From: an uncultured Acidobacteriota bacterium
Lineage (GTDB): Bacteria > Acidobacteriota > Terriglobia > Bryobacterales > Bryobacteraceae
Assembly: GCA_902826685.1 (NCBI GenBank)
Contig: CADEFT010000018.1
Location: forward strand, 62,001-126,000
Length of the DNA: 64,000 nt
Direction: 5' to 3'
The notes under the pieces were generated by a model that had not been told where the DNA came from, searched no databases, and saw nothing but the letters and a program-made list of their open reading frames with translations. Below, in pieces: positions 51,514-58,660 of this stretch (position 1 is its first letter; every line of letters begins with the position of its first letter). Both the position numbers and the translations under genes were made by a program.

Positions 51514-52256
51514 TGCCCGACTTCGCGCTGTGGCGCTACGCGCTGGGGATGCTGTGTGCCTTCAACGTCGGCGTCGCCAAGACCGGCGTGCCGGGCATGG
51601 GCATCCTGGCGATTCCGCTGTTTGTGGTGGCAGTGGGCAACGCGCGGCTTTCGGCCGGATGGCTGCTGCCGATTCTGCTGTTTGCCGATACCTTCGCCGT
51701 TTGGCACTTCCGCAAGCATCCGGCCGCGAACCGTTTGTTCGCGCTGCTGCCGTGGGTGGCGGTGGGAATGGCGGCGGGCGCGTGGCTGCTGGTTTACGAC
51801 GATCGCGTGCTGCGGCCGGTGATCGGCGCCATCATCCTGACCATGCTGGTGCTGTTTCTTCTGCGCAAGAGGGCGGTGAATCCGCTGCCGGTGGAAGGCG
51901 TGGCGGCTTCGGGATTCTACGGCATCTTCGCGGGCTTTGCGACGATGGTGGCCAACGCCGCCGGACCGATCATGAATTTGTATCTGCTCACCAAGAAGCT
52001 GACGCGGGAGGAGTTTGTCGCCACCGGCGCCTGGTTTTTCTTCCTGGTGAACCTGAGTAAGATCCCGGTGTATTGGAAGCACGGGCTGATGAGCCAGTCG
52101 TCACTGCTGTTCGATTTGGCGATGGCTCCGGCGACGTTGGCCGGAGCGCTGGTGGGAAAGCGCCTGCTCACACGGATTCCGCAGCATGTGTTTGAAGCGG
52201 CGGTGATCGTGCTGTCGGTACTGGCGACGATTGTGTTGTTTATTCCGAACCGGTGA
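51513..52256 (+). CDS. TauE/SafE-family anion exporter
   Basis: 247 residues with about eight membrane helices. The N-terminal GMLCAFNVGVAKTGVPGMGILAIPLF contains the conserved GxxKTGxPG-like motif of TauE/SafE permeases, and the second half repeats it as GIFAGFATMVANAAGPIMNLYLL. The family exports sulfite, sulfolactate or other organic anions. ATG 51513 overlaps the enolase stop by one base, so it may export a product of the enolase pathway (inference). A 40-bp part of its 3' region recurs at 53081-53120. Confidence 0.82.
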   Translation: MPDFALWRYALGMLCAFNVGVAKTGVPGMGILAIPLFVVAVGNARLSAGWLLPILLFADTFAVWHFRKHPAANRLFALLPWVAVGMAAGAWLLVYDDRVLRPVIGAIILTMLVLFLLRKRAVNPLPVEGVAASGFYGIFAGFATMVANAAGPIMNLYLLTKKLTREEFVATGAWFFFLVNLSKIPVYWKHGLMSQSSLLFDLAMAPATLAGALVGKRLLTRIPQHVFEAAVIVLSVLATIVLFIPNR

Positions 52257-52295
52257 GCTGTTCTCTGACCCTCCCATTGTTGTAATTGCAAGTAG

Positions 52296-52673
52296 ATGGA
52301 GATGAAAGAATCATTTGTCGGATCCACCGTGGCAATGTTCATGGGCGCTATTTCTGCGATCGGCCAGCTACGGCACTGGCCAAATATTAACGAAGACAAT
52401 ATTTGGGGTGTTCTAACGGCCGTACTCGGAGCGCTTGCCTATCGTTCTGCCAAACAAACGCGGCTCGGCCTGAAAGGAGCAACAACTTGGAGGCGTGGCA
52501 TGGAATTCTCGCTTCTGCTGATGGTTTGCTTCCCCATTTTCCCGGCAATGAAGGAAACTGACGGGTTTGTGCATCGACCATGGTCTGCTGTGTTGATTCC
52601 GCTTTGGGCGGGTGCTGCGTACCTTATTATTCGGCGTATGAAAGTTGTACCGATGATTCCGAGCATCCGATAA
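52296..52673 (+). CDS. Small membrane protein, 125 aa, unrecognised
   Basis: Three or four hydrophobic segments can be seen (about 9-24, 36-52, 68-84, 98-113) separated by short basic loops (KQTRLGLKGATTWRRG, RRMKV). No family is recognised. Base composition is visibly more AT-rich than the flanking genes, which suggests acquisition. Two in-frame ATGs (52296 and 52302) are possible. It lies 39 nt after tauE in the accessory stretch that also holds DUF433 and VapBC. Confidence 0.5.
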   Translation: MEMKESFVGSTVAMFMGAISAIGQLRHWPNINEDNIWGVLTAVLGALAYRSAKQTRLGLKGATTWRRGMEFSLLLMVCFPIFPAMKETDGFVHRPWSAVLIPLWAGAAYLIIRRMKVVPMIPSIR

Positions 52674-52761
52674 GCCGCGCCTGTGCGTCTAAAACATCGA
52701 GCGAAATTAACCAATCTGCCGCTCACGGAACTGGGTCAGCACGAAGCAACGAACAAGACCT

Positions 52762-53025
52762 TCACGCGACGTGCTGTCCGTGCTTCTGCCGGGCAAACTG
52801 AATCAGGCGTTGAATATCGGCAATGGACAGCTCGGGATAGTTTTCGTGGATTTCCTCGAGAGGCGACCCCAGATCTGCATCCTGAACGATTGTGTCGGCA
52901 AGAATCCGCGTGCCGCGGACGATGGGGCGGCTGGACACCTTTCCGGCGACGCGCTCCACCAATTCGCATCCCGTCCAATCCACGTAGTCGTCCGTCGTTG
53001 AACTGTGTGTATTCAGATTTCCCAC
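52762..53025 (-). CDS. DUF433-domain protein (antitoxin-like)
   Basis: 87 residues starting at GTG 53025. The DUF433 core is about 22-80: RVAGKVSSRPIVRGTRILAD, then DTIVQDADLGSPLEEIHENYPELSIADIQRLIQFAR, a winged-helix type DNA-binding fold. DUF433 proteins usually pair with a PIN-like DUF5615 toxin, yet none is adjacent here. TAGTAT lies 5 nt before the GTG. The gene is 95 bp from vapC on the same strand. Confidence 0.8.
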   Translation of the reverse strand: MGNLNTHSSTTDDYVDWTGCELVERVAGKVSSRPIVRGTRILADTIVQDADLGSPLEEIHENYPELSIADIQRLIQFARQKHGQHVA

Positions 53026-53030
53026 AGTCG

Positions 53031-53036
53031 ATACTA
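53031..53036 (-). promoter_or_regulatory. -10 hexamer TAGTAT for the DUF433 gene
   Basis: TAGTAT on the reverse strand ends 5 nt before GTG 53025, so the gene has its own promoter separate from vapBC and starts leaderless. Confidence 0.4.
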
Positions 53037-53080
53037 CTTCCCGTCGTAGCTCTTTTCATTTGGAAAACGTCAGGTTCCCA

Positions 53081-53124
53081 TGGCCGGAGCGCTGACGGAA
53101 AAGCGCCCGCTGACGCGGATCAGA
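53081..53124 (+). pseudogene. Short relic of a tauE 3' region
   Basis: Positions 53081-53120 match 52138-52177 inside tauE at 34 of 40 bases on the same strand. The frame is kept: the relic encodes AGALTEKRPLTRI against AGALVGKRLLTRI in tauE. It ends at the vapC stop codon, which starts at 53120, so it marks the edge of an inserted or recombined segment. It is too short to be functional. Confidence 0.6.
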
Positions 53125-53518
53125 CCTGCGGAAATAGAAACCCCTCTTCCGTGAAGTGCTTGTCAAAGGCGAACGCGAACCTGGCACCCGCCTGGCGTAT
53201 GACGAGAAAACTGGAACAATCGACCAGGCTGAGCTTCCGCCGCCGCGCCGCCAGAAGAGCTGCCATCGCTTGCCTGTGAACGGATTCATCGATCCACAAG
53301 ACATCGAGGCTGGGCATCAAGTCGTCTTGGATCGTGCGGACCGCTTGGAGACCAAGCCGGCTTTGCGCCAAGGCGCAGCTTTCCACTACGACGTAGTTCG
53401 TTGTGAAAAGGATCGCGTGTTGTTGGAGCAATGCCCTCCAGCATGCGGCGGCTTGAGCGTGATTTTGATCATCCTGATCCAGTACCGCATGGATCGCGGA
53501 CGAATCGACAAAGATCAT
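53120..53518 (-). CDS. vapC: VapC-type PIN-domain ribonuclease toxin
   Basis: 132 residues. The PIN acidic residues are Asp5 (MIFVDSSA), Glu46 (NYVVVES), Asp100 (LSLVDCSS) and Asp119 (FAFDKHF), forming the Mg-dependent nuclease site. VapC toxins cut tRNA or rRNA when the antitoxin is lost. Its ATG overlaps the antitoxin stop by ATGA, the usual antitoxin-first order. The stop codon abuts a relic of tauE sequence. All active-site residues are intact, so the toxin is probably active. Confidence 0.88.
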   Translation of the reverse strand: MIFVDSSAIHAVLDQDDQNHAQAAACWRALLQQHAILFTTNYVVVESCALAQSRLGLQAVRTIQDDLMPSLDVLWIDESVHRQAMAALLAARRRKLSLVDCSSFLVIRQAGARFAFAFDKHFTEEGFLFPQV

Positions 53519-53763
53519 GCCTTGAAGGCTTCCGCCAGATACCGGTCGTGGTCAGCGCCGATATCGGGACCGCCCGAGGAGTACCGGCCGATGGCGCTCA
53601 GAGCACGCTGAATCCTGGCTTCCCGGCTGGTCGACGCTTCCAGGGCGACGAACCGGTCGACGCTGAGCCTTATCAACTCCGCCATCGACACGTTTCTCGC
53701 CAAAGCAAGAGCCTTCAGCGTAGACGCCTGCCTTTCCGTTAGCTGGATCTGCGTTCTCACCAT
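53515..53763 (-). CDS. vapB: VapB-type ribbon-helix-helix antitoxin
   Basis: 82 residues. The N-terminal half is a ribbon-helix-helix DNA-binding domain: the strand MVRTQIQLTERQ, then helices QASTLKALALARNVSMAELI and the turn. The acidic or flexible C-terminus (SSGGPDIGADHDRYLAEAFKA) would wrap the toxin. It is the first gene of the pair and autoregulation is expected. TAGATT lies 6 nt upstream of ATG 53763, and a GATTACA repeat overlaps that promoter. Confidence 0.85.
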   Translation of the reverse strand: MVRTQIQLTERQASTLKALALARNVSMAELIRLSVDRFVALEASTSREARIQRALSAIGRYSSGGPDIGADHDRYLAEAFKA

Positions 53764-53791
53764 GATTACAATCTAGCACAAGGCGATTACA
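53764..53791. repeat. GATTACA direct repeat over the vapB promoter
   Basis: GATTACA occurs at 53764-53770 and 53785-53791, 21 bp apart (two helical turns), covering the -10 box and start region of vapB. This is a fitting operator for a dimeric ribbon-helix-helix antitoxin. Confidence 0.35.
53770..53775 (-). promoter_or_regulatory. -10 hexamer TAGATT for vapBC
   Basis: TAGATT on the reverse strand ends 6 nt before ATG 53763; the transcript would be leaderless. Confidence 0.4.
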
Positions 53792-53826
53792 TGACGGCAT
53801 CCAGAGAGAGCGCGGCCCGTATGTGA

Positions 53827-53832
53827 TATATT
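53827..53832 (+). promoter_or_regulatory. Extended -10 TGATATATT for the TonB-dependent receptor
   Basis: TATATT preceded by TGA (an extended -10, 53824-53832) ends 9 nt before ATG 53842. No -35 was identified, as is common with extended -10 promoters. Confidence 0.45.
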
Positions 53833-53841
53833 CGCCCCAAT

Positions 53842-56800
53842 ATGTTTAAGAAGCTCGCTGGGATTATCGTTATATTTTGCGCCGTCGCGCTGGCCCAGCG
53901 CCAGACTGCATCGGTCGCGGGCATCGTCACCGACAGCTCCGGATCGCCCATGCCCGGCGCCAGAATCTCCGTCAAAAACCTGGGCACCGGCATTGCCCGT
54001 GAGACCGTATCGAACGAAGGCGGTTTCTATACGGTGACCGCGTTGACGGCGGGCCGGTACTCGGTCACGGTCAGTAAAGACGGCTTCGCCACTTACGGCA
54101 TACCGGAAATCGTTCTGCAGGTCGATCAGAACGCCACGGCCAACGCGCAGATGCAGGTGGGTACGGTAAGCGAATCGATCAACGTGGTGGGGCAGGTGGC
54201 GGCCGTGGACACGCGCAATTCCACGCTCAACACCGTCATCACGAAAGAGATGGTGACCGATCTGCCGCTGAACGGCCGCAACGTGCTGCAATTGCTTCGC
54301 GTCACGCCCGGCACGCTCACCACTTCGGGAACCTTCAATCAGGCCGCCACGAGGCCGGAATCGGGCAGCGAGCTCATTTCCGCCAGCGGCGGACGCGGCA
54401 ACTCCACCACCTTCGTGCTCGACGGCGGCATCCATGAGGATCCGTATACGGAAGTGGCCAATGTCCTGCCCAATCCCGACGCGGTGCAGGAGTTCAGCTA
54501 CCAGACCAACAACTACGGCGCCAAGTTCGCTGGACGCGGCGGCGGGGTGGTGAACGTGGTCACGCGCTCCGGCACCAACAAGTTCCATGGCTCGTTGTTT
54601 GAATACCTGCGCAACGCCAAAATGAATGCGCGCAATTTCTTCGCGCCGCGTAACGACGGTTTGAAGCGGAACCAATACGGCGTTGCCTTCGGCGGGCCGA
54701 TCGTCAAGGACCGCACGTTTTTCTTCGGATCGTGGCAGGGCACGCAGGTCCGGTCCCTTCCGGCGAGCCTCACGGCGGTTGTCGCCACCGACGCCCAGCG
54801 CGCGGGCCGTTTCTCGGTCCCGCTCACCGATCCGGTGAACAATCAGCCTTTGGCGGGCGGAGTCATACCCGCTTCCCGCATCGATCCCATCGCGACGAAA
54901 GTTCTGCAGTACATCCCGAGCACGCCCGATCCCACCGGACTGCTGCGGTACCAGCGCGGCGACAAACAGACCGACAACCAATACGTGGCCCGCGTCGATC
55001 ATCAGATCTCGGTCAAGCACCAGCTTTCGGGCCGCTACTTCTTCGACTCGCTGAAGATTCCGGCCATCATCGACAATACGAATCTGCTCACCGCCCTGCC
55101 CGACCGGCGCTGGCAGAGCCAGAGCGCCGTGTTCAACTACACCCTTACGGCGAGCCCGACGCTGATCTCAAACACCACCCTCTCCTTCAACCGCGCTTCG
55201 AATATCGCCTTTGGACCCACACAGTTTCCGGGCCACCGGGAACTGGGCATCAATGTGCCGAACCTCAGCGTCGGCACGACATTCCGCATGTCGGTGAGCC
55301 AGTATTTCGGCCAATCCTACAACGCGCTTTACCGGGTGCCGCGCAATCAGTACAACCTCACGCATAATTGGACGAACATCCGCGGCCGTCATGAAATCGA
55401 TTTCGGCATCGACATCGTGCGCGAGCACGCCATCCTCGATCAGGATTTTCTGTCGGACGGCAACTTCACCTTCGGCTCGCGCTTTTCGGGCGACAATCTG
55501 GCCGATTTCATGCTCGGCAAACCGAGCGCGTTCAGCCAGATCAACACGCTTTACTACAACCTGCTGCGCAATCTCTACGGCGCCTACATTCAGGACAATT
55601 TCAAGGTCAACCGCAAGTTGACGCTGAACCTGGGCGTGCGCTGGAACCCGTTTGTGCCGTTCACCGATTCGCCCGCCAATCAGTTCTCGCAATTCAACGA
55701 CGCCGCCTATCGCGCCGGCACCAAGTCGCAGCGGTTCCCCAACCTGCCGCCGGGACAGTTGGCCGCCGGCGATCCGGGTGTGCCGATTTCGGGCGTGCCC
55801 TCGGCGTGGGGCGTGTTCGATCCCCGCATCGGCTTCGCCTGGGATATCTTCGGCAAGGGCAAGACCAGCCTGCGCGGAGGCTATGGCCGCTTCCACGACC
55901 AAATGTCGGCGCTGACTTACAACCGTCAGGTCACCTCGCCGCCAAACTCGGTGCGCGTCGATATCAACGCGCCGTTCAGCACGCAGGATCCCTACCGCGG
56001 GTTTACCAATCCGTTTCCGGTCACCCGGCCCATCGCCTCCACGCAGCGGTTCGTGTTTCCGTTCCTGGTGGTCGGGTACGCGCCTGAATTCACCTATCCC
56101 AACATTCATCAGTGGAATTTCACGATCGAACAGGGTCTGCCCAAGTCTCTGGTGTTCCGCACGACTTATCAGGGTGCTGCGGGGCGCCGCCTGTTCCACG
56201 CGGCGGAGTTGAACCCGGCCATCTTCGGGCCGGGCGCGACGCTCGCCAACACCGACCAGCGCCGTCCGCGCCCCGAATACACCCAGGTCACCTATGCCGG
56301 CACCTATGGACGTTCCAACTACCACGCGCTGGTGTTGAGCGTCGAGCGCCGGTTCTCGTCCGGTCTCAACTTTCTGGGCGGCTACAGTTGGCAGAAGAGC
56401 CTGGACATTCTTTCGAACACGGCGTTTGAAGGCAACGGCAACACATATCCTTATGGCCAGATCGACAAGGACTACGGTCCGTCGAACTTCGACCGCCGGC
56501 ACCGCGTGACGGCTTCGTTCAACTACCAGCTGCCTTACAAGGGCAAGGGCGCGCTGGGGGTGATCGCCGGCGGCTGGCAGACCAACGGGATTCTGACACT
56601 GCAATCGGGCGCGTATCTGACGGTTGCCAACGGCGTCGATATTTCCCGCACCGGCATCGGGCAGGATCGCGTGGACGTGATCGGCGATCCCAAGCTCGAT
56701 TCCAGCCGTCCGAAGGGCGACGTCATCCTGCGCTACTTCAACACGCAGGCCTTCGCCGAACCCGCCGCGGGCACTTTCGGAACGCTCGGCCGCAACACGC

Positions 56801-57024
56801 TGCTTGGGCCCGGACTTGCCACCGTCGATTTCTCGGCGTTCAAGAGCTTCGTCATGCCGAAGTTCGAGGGACATAAACTCGAATTCCGCGCCGAGTTCTT
56901 CAACCTGTTCAACCGCGCCAATCTGGGCAATCCCAACACGGCGCGCATCAATGCGTTGTTCGGGCGCATTACGACGGCGAACGACCCGCGTATCGTGCAG
57001 TTAGGTCTTCGCTACAGCTTTTGA
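53842..57024 (+). CDS. Oar-like TonB-dependent receptor with carboxypeptidase-regulatory domain
   Basis: 1060 residues. Signal peptide (MFKKLAGIIVIFCAVALAQ), a CarboxypepD_reg-like beta-sandwich (about 22-105, TASVAGIVTDSSGSPMPGARISV), a plug (about 110-240, DLPLNGRNVLQLLRVTPG and GGRGNSTTFVLDGG) and a large barrel ending in Phe (QLGLRYSF). These receptors are abundant in Acidobacteria and are thought to import or bind oligosaccharides and proteins in a TonB-dependent way. Its close position 5' of the exopolysaccharide locus may be incidental: a hairpin separates them. It diverges from vapB. Confidence 0.85.
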   Translation: MFKKLAGIIVIFCAVALAQRQTASVAGIVTDSSGSPMPGARISVKNLGTGIARETVSNEGGFYTVTALTAGRYSVTVSKDGFATYGIPEIVLQVDQNATANAQMQVGTVSESINVVGQVAAVDTRNSTLNTVITKEMVTDLPLNGRNVLQLLRVTPGTLTTSGTFNQAATRPESGSELISASGGRGNSTTFVLDGGIHEDPYTEVANVLPNPDAVQEFSYQTNNYGAKFAGRGGGVVNVVTRSGTNKFHGSLFEYLRNAKMNARNFFAPRNDGLKRNQYGVAFGGPIVKDRTFFFGSWQGTQVRSLPASLTAVVATDAQRAGRFSVPLTDPVNNQPLAGGVIPASRIDPIATKVLQYIPSTPDPTGLLRYQRGDKQTDNQYVARVDHQISVKHQLSGRYFFDSLKIPAIIDNTNLLTALPDRRWQSQSAVFNYTLTASPTLISNTTLSFNRASNIAFGPTQFPGHRELGINVPNLSVGTTFRMSVSQYFGQSYNALYRVPRNQYNLTHNWTNIRGRHEIDFGIDIVREHAILDQDFLSDGNFTFGSRFSGDNLADFMLGKPSAFSQINTLYYNLLRNLYGAYIQDNFKVNRKLTLNLGVRWNPFVPFTDSPANQFSQFNDAAYRAGTKSQRFPNLPPGQLAAGDPGVPISGVPSAWGVFDPRIGFAWDIFGKGKTSLRGGYGRFHDQMSALTYNRQVTSPPNSVRVDINAPFSTQDPYRGFTNPFPVTRPIASTQRFVFPFLVVGYAPEFTYPNIHQWNFTIEQGLPKSLVFRTTYQGAAGRRLFHAAELNPAIFGPGATLANTDQRRPRPEYTQVTYAGTYGRSNYHALVLSVERRFSSGLNFLGGYSWQKSLDILSNTAFEGNGNTYPYGQIDKDYGPSNFDRRHRVTASFNYQLPYKGKGALGVIAGGWQTNGILTLQSGAYLTVANGVDISRTGIGQDRVDVIGDPKLDSSRPKGDVILRYFNTQAFAEPAAGTFGTLGRNTLLGPGLATVDFSAFKSFVMPKFEGHKLEFRAEFFNLFNRANLGNPNTARINALFGRITTANDPRIVQLGLRYSF

Positions 57025-57037
57025 GAAAACGCGCAAA

Positions 57038-57085
57038 ACGGAGACCGGTGCTGAAGATGCTTTGAAGGACGGCACCGGTCCCCGT
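57038..57085 (+). terminator. Long hairpin after the TonB-dependent receptor
   Basis: 14-nt arms (57038-57051 and 57072-57085, core ACCGGTGC/GCACCGGT) pair at 13 of 14 positions around a 20-nt loop, beginning 13 nt after the stop. No T tract follows, so intrinsic termination is uncertain; it may instead stabilise the mRNA end. Confidence 0.4.
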
Positions 57086-57128
57086 TCGCTTCTCAACCGC
57101 GCGGACCGCTGACTGTTTTGGGACTCTG

Positions 57129-57158
57129 ACGGAACCCGATTTCCACTATGGGTTCCGT
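57129..57158 (+). promoter_or_regulatory. Second hairpin in the exopolysaccharide leader region
   Basis: Perfect 9-bp arms ACGGAACCC (57129-57137) and GGGTTCCGT (57150-57158) with a 12-nt loop. The 326-bp stretch 57025-57350 holds only the two hairpins and a 10-bp palindrome CCGCTAGCGG near 57210; I see no gene in it. The second hairpin could act in an untranslated leader of the operon starting at 57351. Confidence 0.4.
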
Positions 57159-57350
57159 TGCGGTTTCAACCCCCATCCGCCCGTTCCTGCCTCAGTCTTC
57201 TCCCACACCCGCTAGCGGCTTTCTTTCCAACGTCTTCGAGTTGTATTGCCTCCTCGGCCCGCCTTTGGAATCTCACCTGCTTTTCCTGCCAGTGAAACCG
57301 CGCCATCCGTGGCTGGCGGTCCCAACGAGATCAGCCGAGATTCCGAAACT

Positions 57351-57677
57351 ATGCCTGTCTTTAACCCGAGAAACCGCCTTGTCAACTTCCGCCTCAGCGA
57401 AGAAGAATTCGACAAACTGCGCGCCAGCTCCGCGCTCTCCGGTGCGCGAAGCCTGTCGGACTTCGCCCGCAACGCCGTCATGCGCTCGGTGGCGCACACC
57501 GGGCCTGAGTCTTCGGCCGCCTCCCCCGCCGCCGATCCCCGCACGCCGTCGATCGATCGCAAAGTTCTCGAGCTTGAAACGCGAGTCGCCGAACTCGTGA
57601 ACCTCATCGAGAGCCTGAAACGCGCAAGCGAGTCCGCGCCGGCAGCCGCGATGGCGACAGGAGAGACCCAGCAATGA
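57351..57677 (+). CDS. Ribbon-helix-helix-like protein heading the exopolysaccharide operon
   Basis: 108 residues. The first half reads like a ribbon-helix-helix or MobC-type DNA-binding domain: strand NRLVNFRLSEEEFDKLR, then helix SGARSLSDFARNAVMRSV. A Pro/Ala linker and a coiled coil (VLELETRVAELVNLIESLKRA, about 75-95) follow. It may regulate the locus or be a structural adaptor. ATG 57351 starts the strand. The stop overlaps the Wza-like gene by ATGA, showing that it is translated as part of the operon. An upstream in-frame start at 57246 has no support. Confidence 0.7.
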   Translation: MPVFNPRNRLVNFRLSEEEFDKLRASSALSGARSLSDFARNAVMRSVAHTGPESSAASPAADPRTPSIDRKVLELETRVAELVNLIESLKRASESAPAAAMATGETQQ

Positions 57678-58624
57678 ATCCTTGCGTCCGCATTCTGATT
57701 CCGTTCCTCGCCCTGATGGCCGCCGGCGCTCAAACGCGCACCGCCGCCGATCTGGGCGCGGCCAACCTGCCGCTGCAGCGCATCGGGTCCAACGATCTGA
57801 TCGCCGTCTCCGTTTATGACGCGCCGGAGCTTACCCGCACCGTGCGCGTGAGCGCCGAAGGCATGATCCGTCTGCCCATGCTGCGCAAACCGATCGCCGC
57901 CAAAGGACTGCAACCGGCCGACCTCGAGACCGCCATCGCCAGCGAGCTTCAAACCGAAAGCATTCTGGTCGATCCGGTGGTAACGGTGACGATGGTCGAG
58001 TATCACAGCCGCCCCATCAGCGTGATGGGCGCGGTGCGCAAGCCGCTCACCTTTCAGGCCACCGGCCCCACGACGCTGCTCGACGCTCTCACCCGCGCCG
58101 AGGGCCTGTCGCCCGAAGCCGCCCCGGAAATTCTGGTCAGCCGCGTGCAGACCGGCGAATCCGGCACCGCCTCCACGCTCACCCAGCGCATCGCCGTGCG
58201 CCAGTTGATCGACGAAGCCGATCCGGAATTGAACTTGAAGCTGGTGGGCGGCGAAGAGATTCGCGTGCCGGAGCAAGGCAAGATTTTCGTCGTCGGCAAT
58301 GTCCGCAAACCGGGCGCTTTCGCCGTTCAGGACGCCAATGGCTCGAGCGTTTTGAAGCTGCTCGCCCTGGCCGAGGGGCTGCTGCCGTTCACCGCCCGCC
58401 AGGCGTTCATCTACCGGCAGGAAGCCGGCCTGTCGTCTAAAAACGAGATTCCCATCGAAATCTCCAAAATTGTCGGCCGCAAGGCGCCGGACGTACCGCT
58501 GGCCGCCAACGACATTCTTTACATTCCCGACAACAAGGGCAAGCGAATCACCGCCACCACCATCGACCGCATTACGGGCTTTGGCGCCACCACCGCGAGC
58601 GGTCTGTTGATCTGGCGCCGCTAA
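57674..58624 (+). CDS. Polysaccharide export protein, Wza-like (Poly_export/SLBB)
   Basis: 316 residues. Signal peptide (MNPCVRILIPFLALMAAGAQ) without a lipobox Cys at the cleavage point, unlike Wza. The Poly_export domain covers about 34-120 (LPLQRIGSNDLIAVSVYDAPELTRTVRVSAEGMIRLPML), and SLBB units follow (RPISVMGAVRKPLTFQ and KIFVVGNVRKPGAFAV). It would build the periplasmic and outer-membrane conduit for the polymer, gated by the Wzc-like kinase encoded 36 nt downstream. Confidence 0.88.
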   Translation: MNPCVRILIPFLALMAAGAQTRTAADLGAANLPLQRIGSNDLIAVSVYDAPELTRTVRVSAEGMIRLPMLRKPIAAKGLQPADLETAIASELQTESILVDPVVTVTMVEYHSRPISVMGAVRKPLTFQATGPTTLLDALTRAEGLSPEAAPEILVSRVQTGESGTASTLTQRIAVRQLIDEADPELNLKLVGGEEIRVPEQGKIFVVGNVRKPGAFAVQDANGSSVLKLLALAEGLLPFTARQAFIYRQEAGLSSKNEIPIEISKIVGRKAPDVPLAANDILYIPDNKGKRITATTIDRITGFGATTASGLLIWRR

Positions 58625-58660
58625 AGCACCCCATCCGTAACCAAGGAGCCCTTCATTTCA

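Noticed and set aside
52683..52760. Possible histidine-phosphatase remnant (encoded NLPLTELGQHEA)
   Set aside because: Only about ten residues resemble the family and no RHG motif is nearby, so chance similarity cannot be excluded.
55168..56874. Reverse-strand frame of about 570 codons opposite the TonB-dependent receptor
   Set aside because: The receptor on the other strand is complete from signal peptide to C-terminal Phe; the antisense frame is compositionally biased and motif-free.
57246..57350. 35-codon N-terminal extension of the ribbon-helix-helix protein
   Set aside because: Pro/Ala-rich with no domain; the conserved strand starts at ATG 57351.
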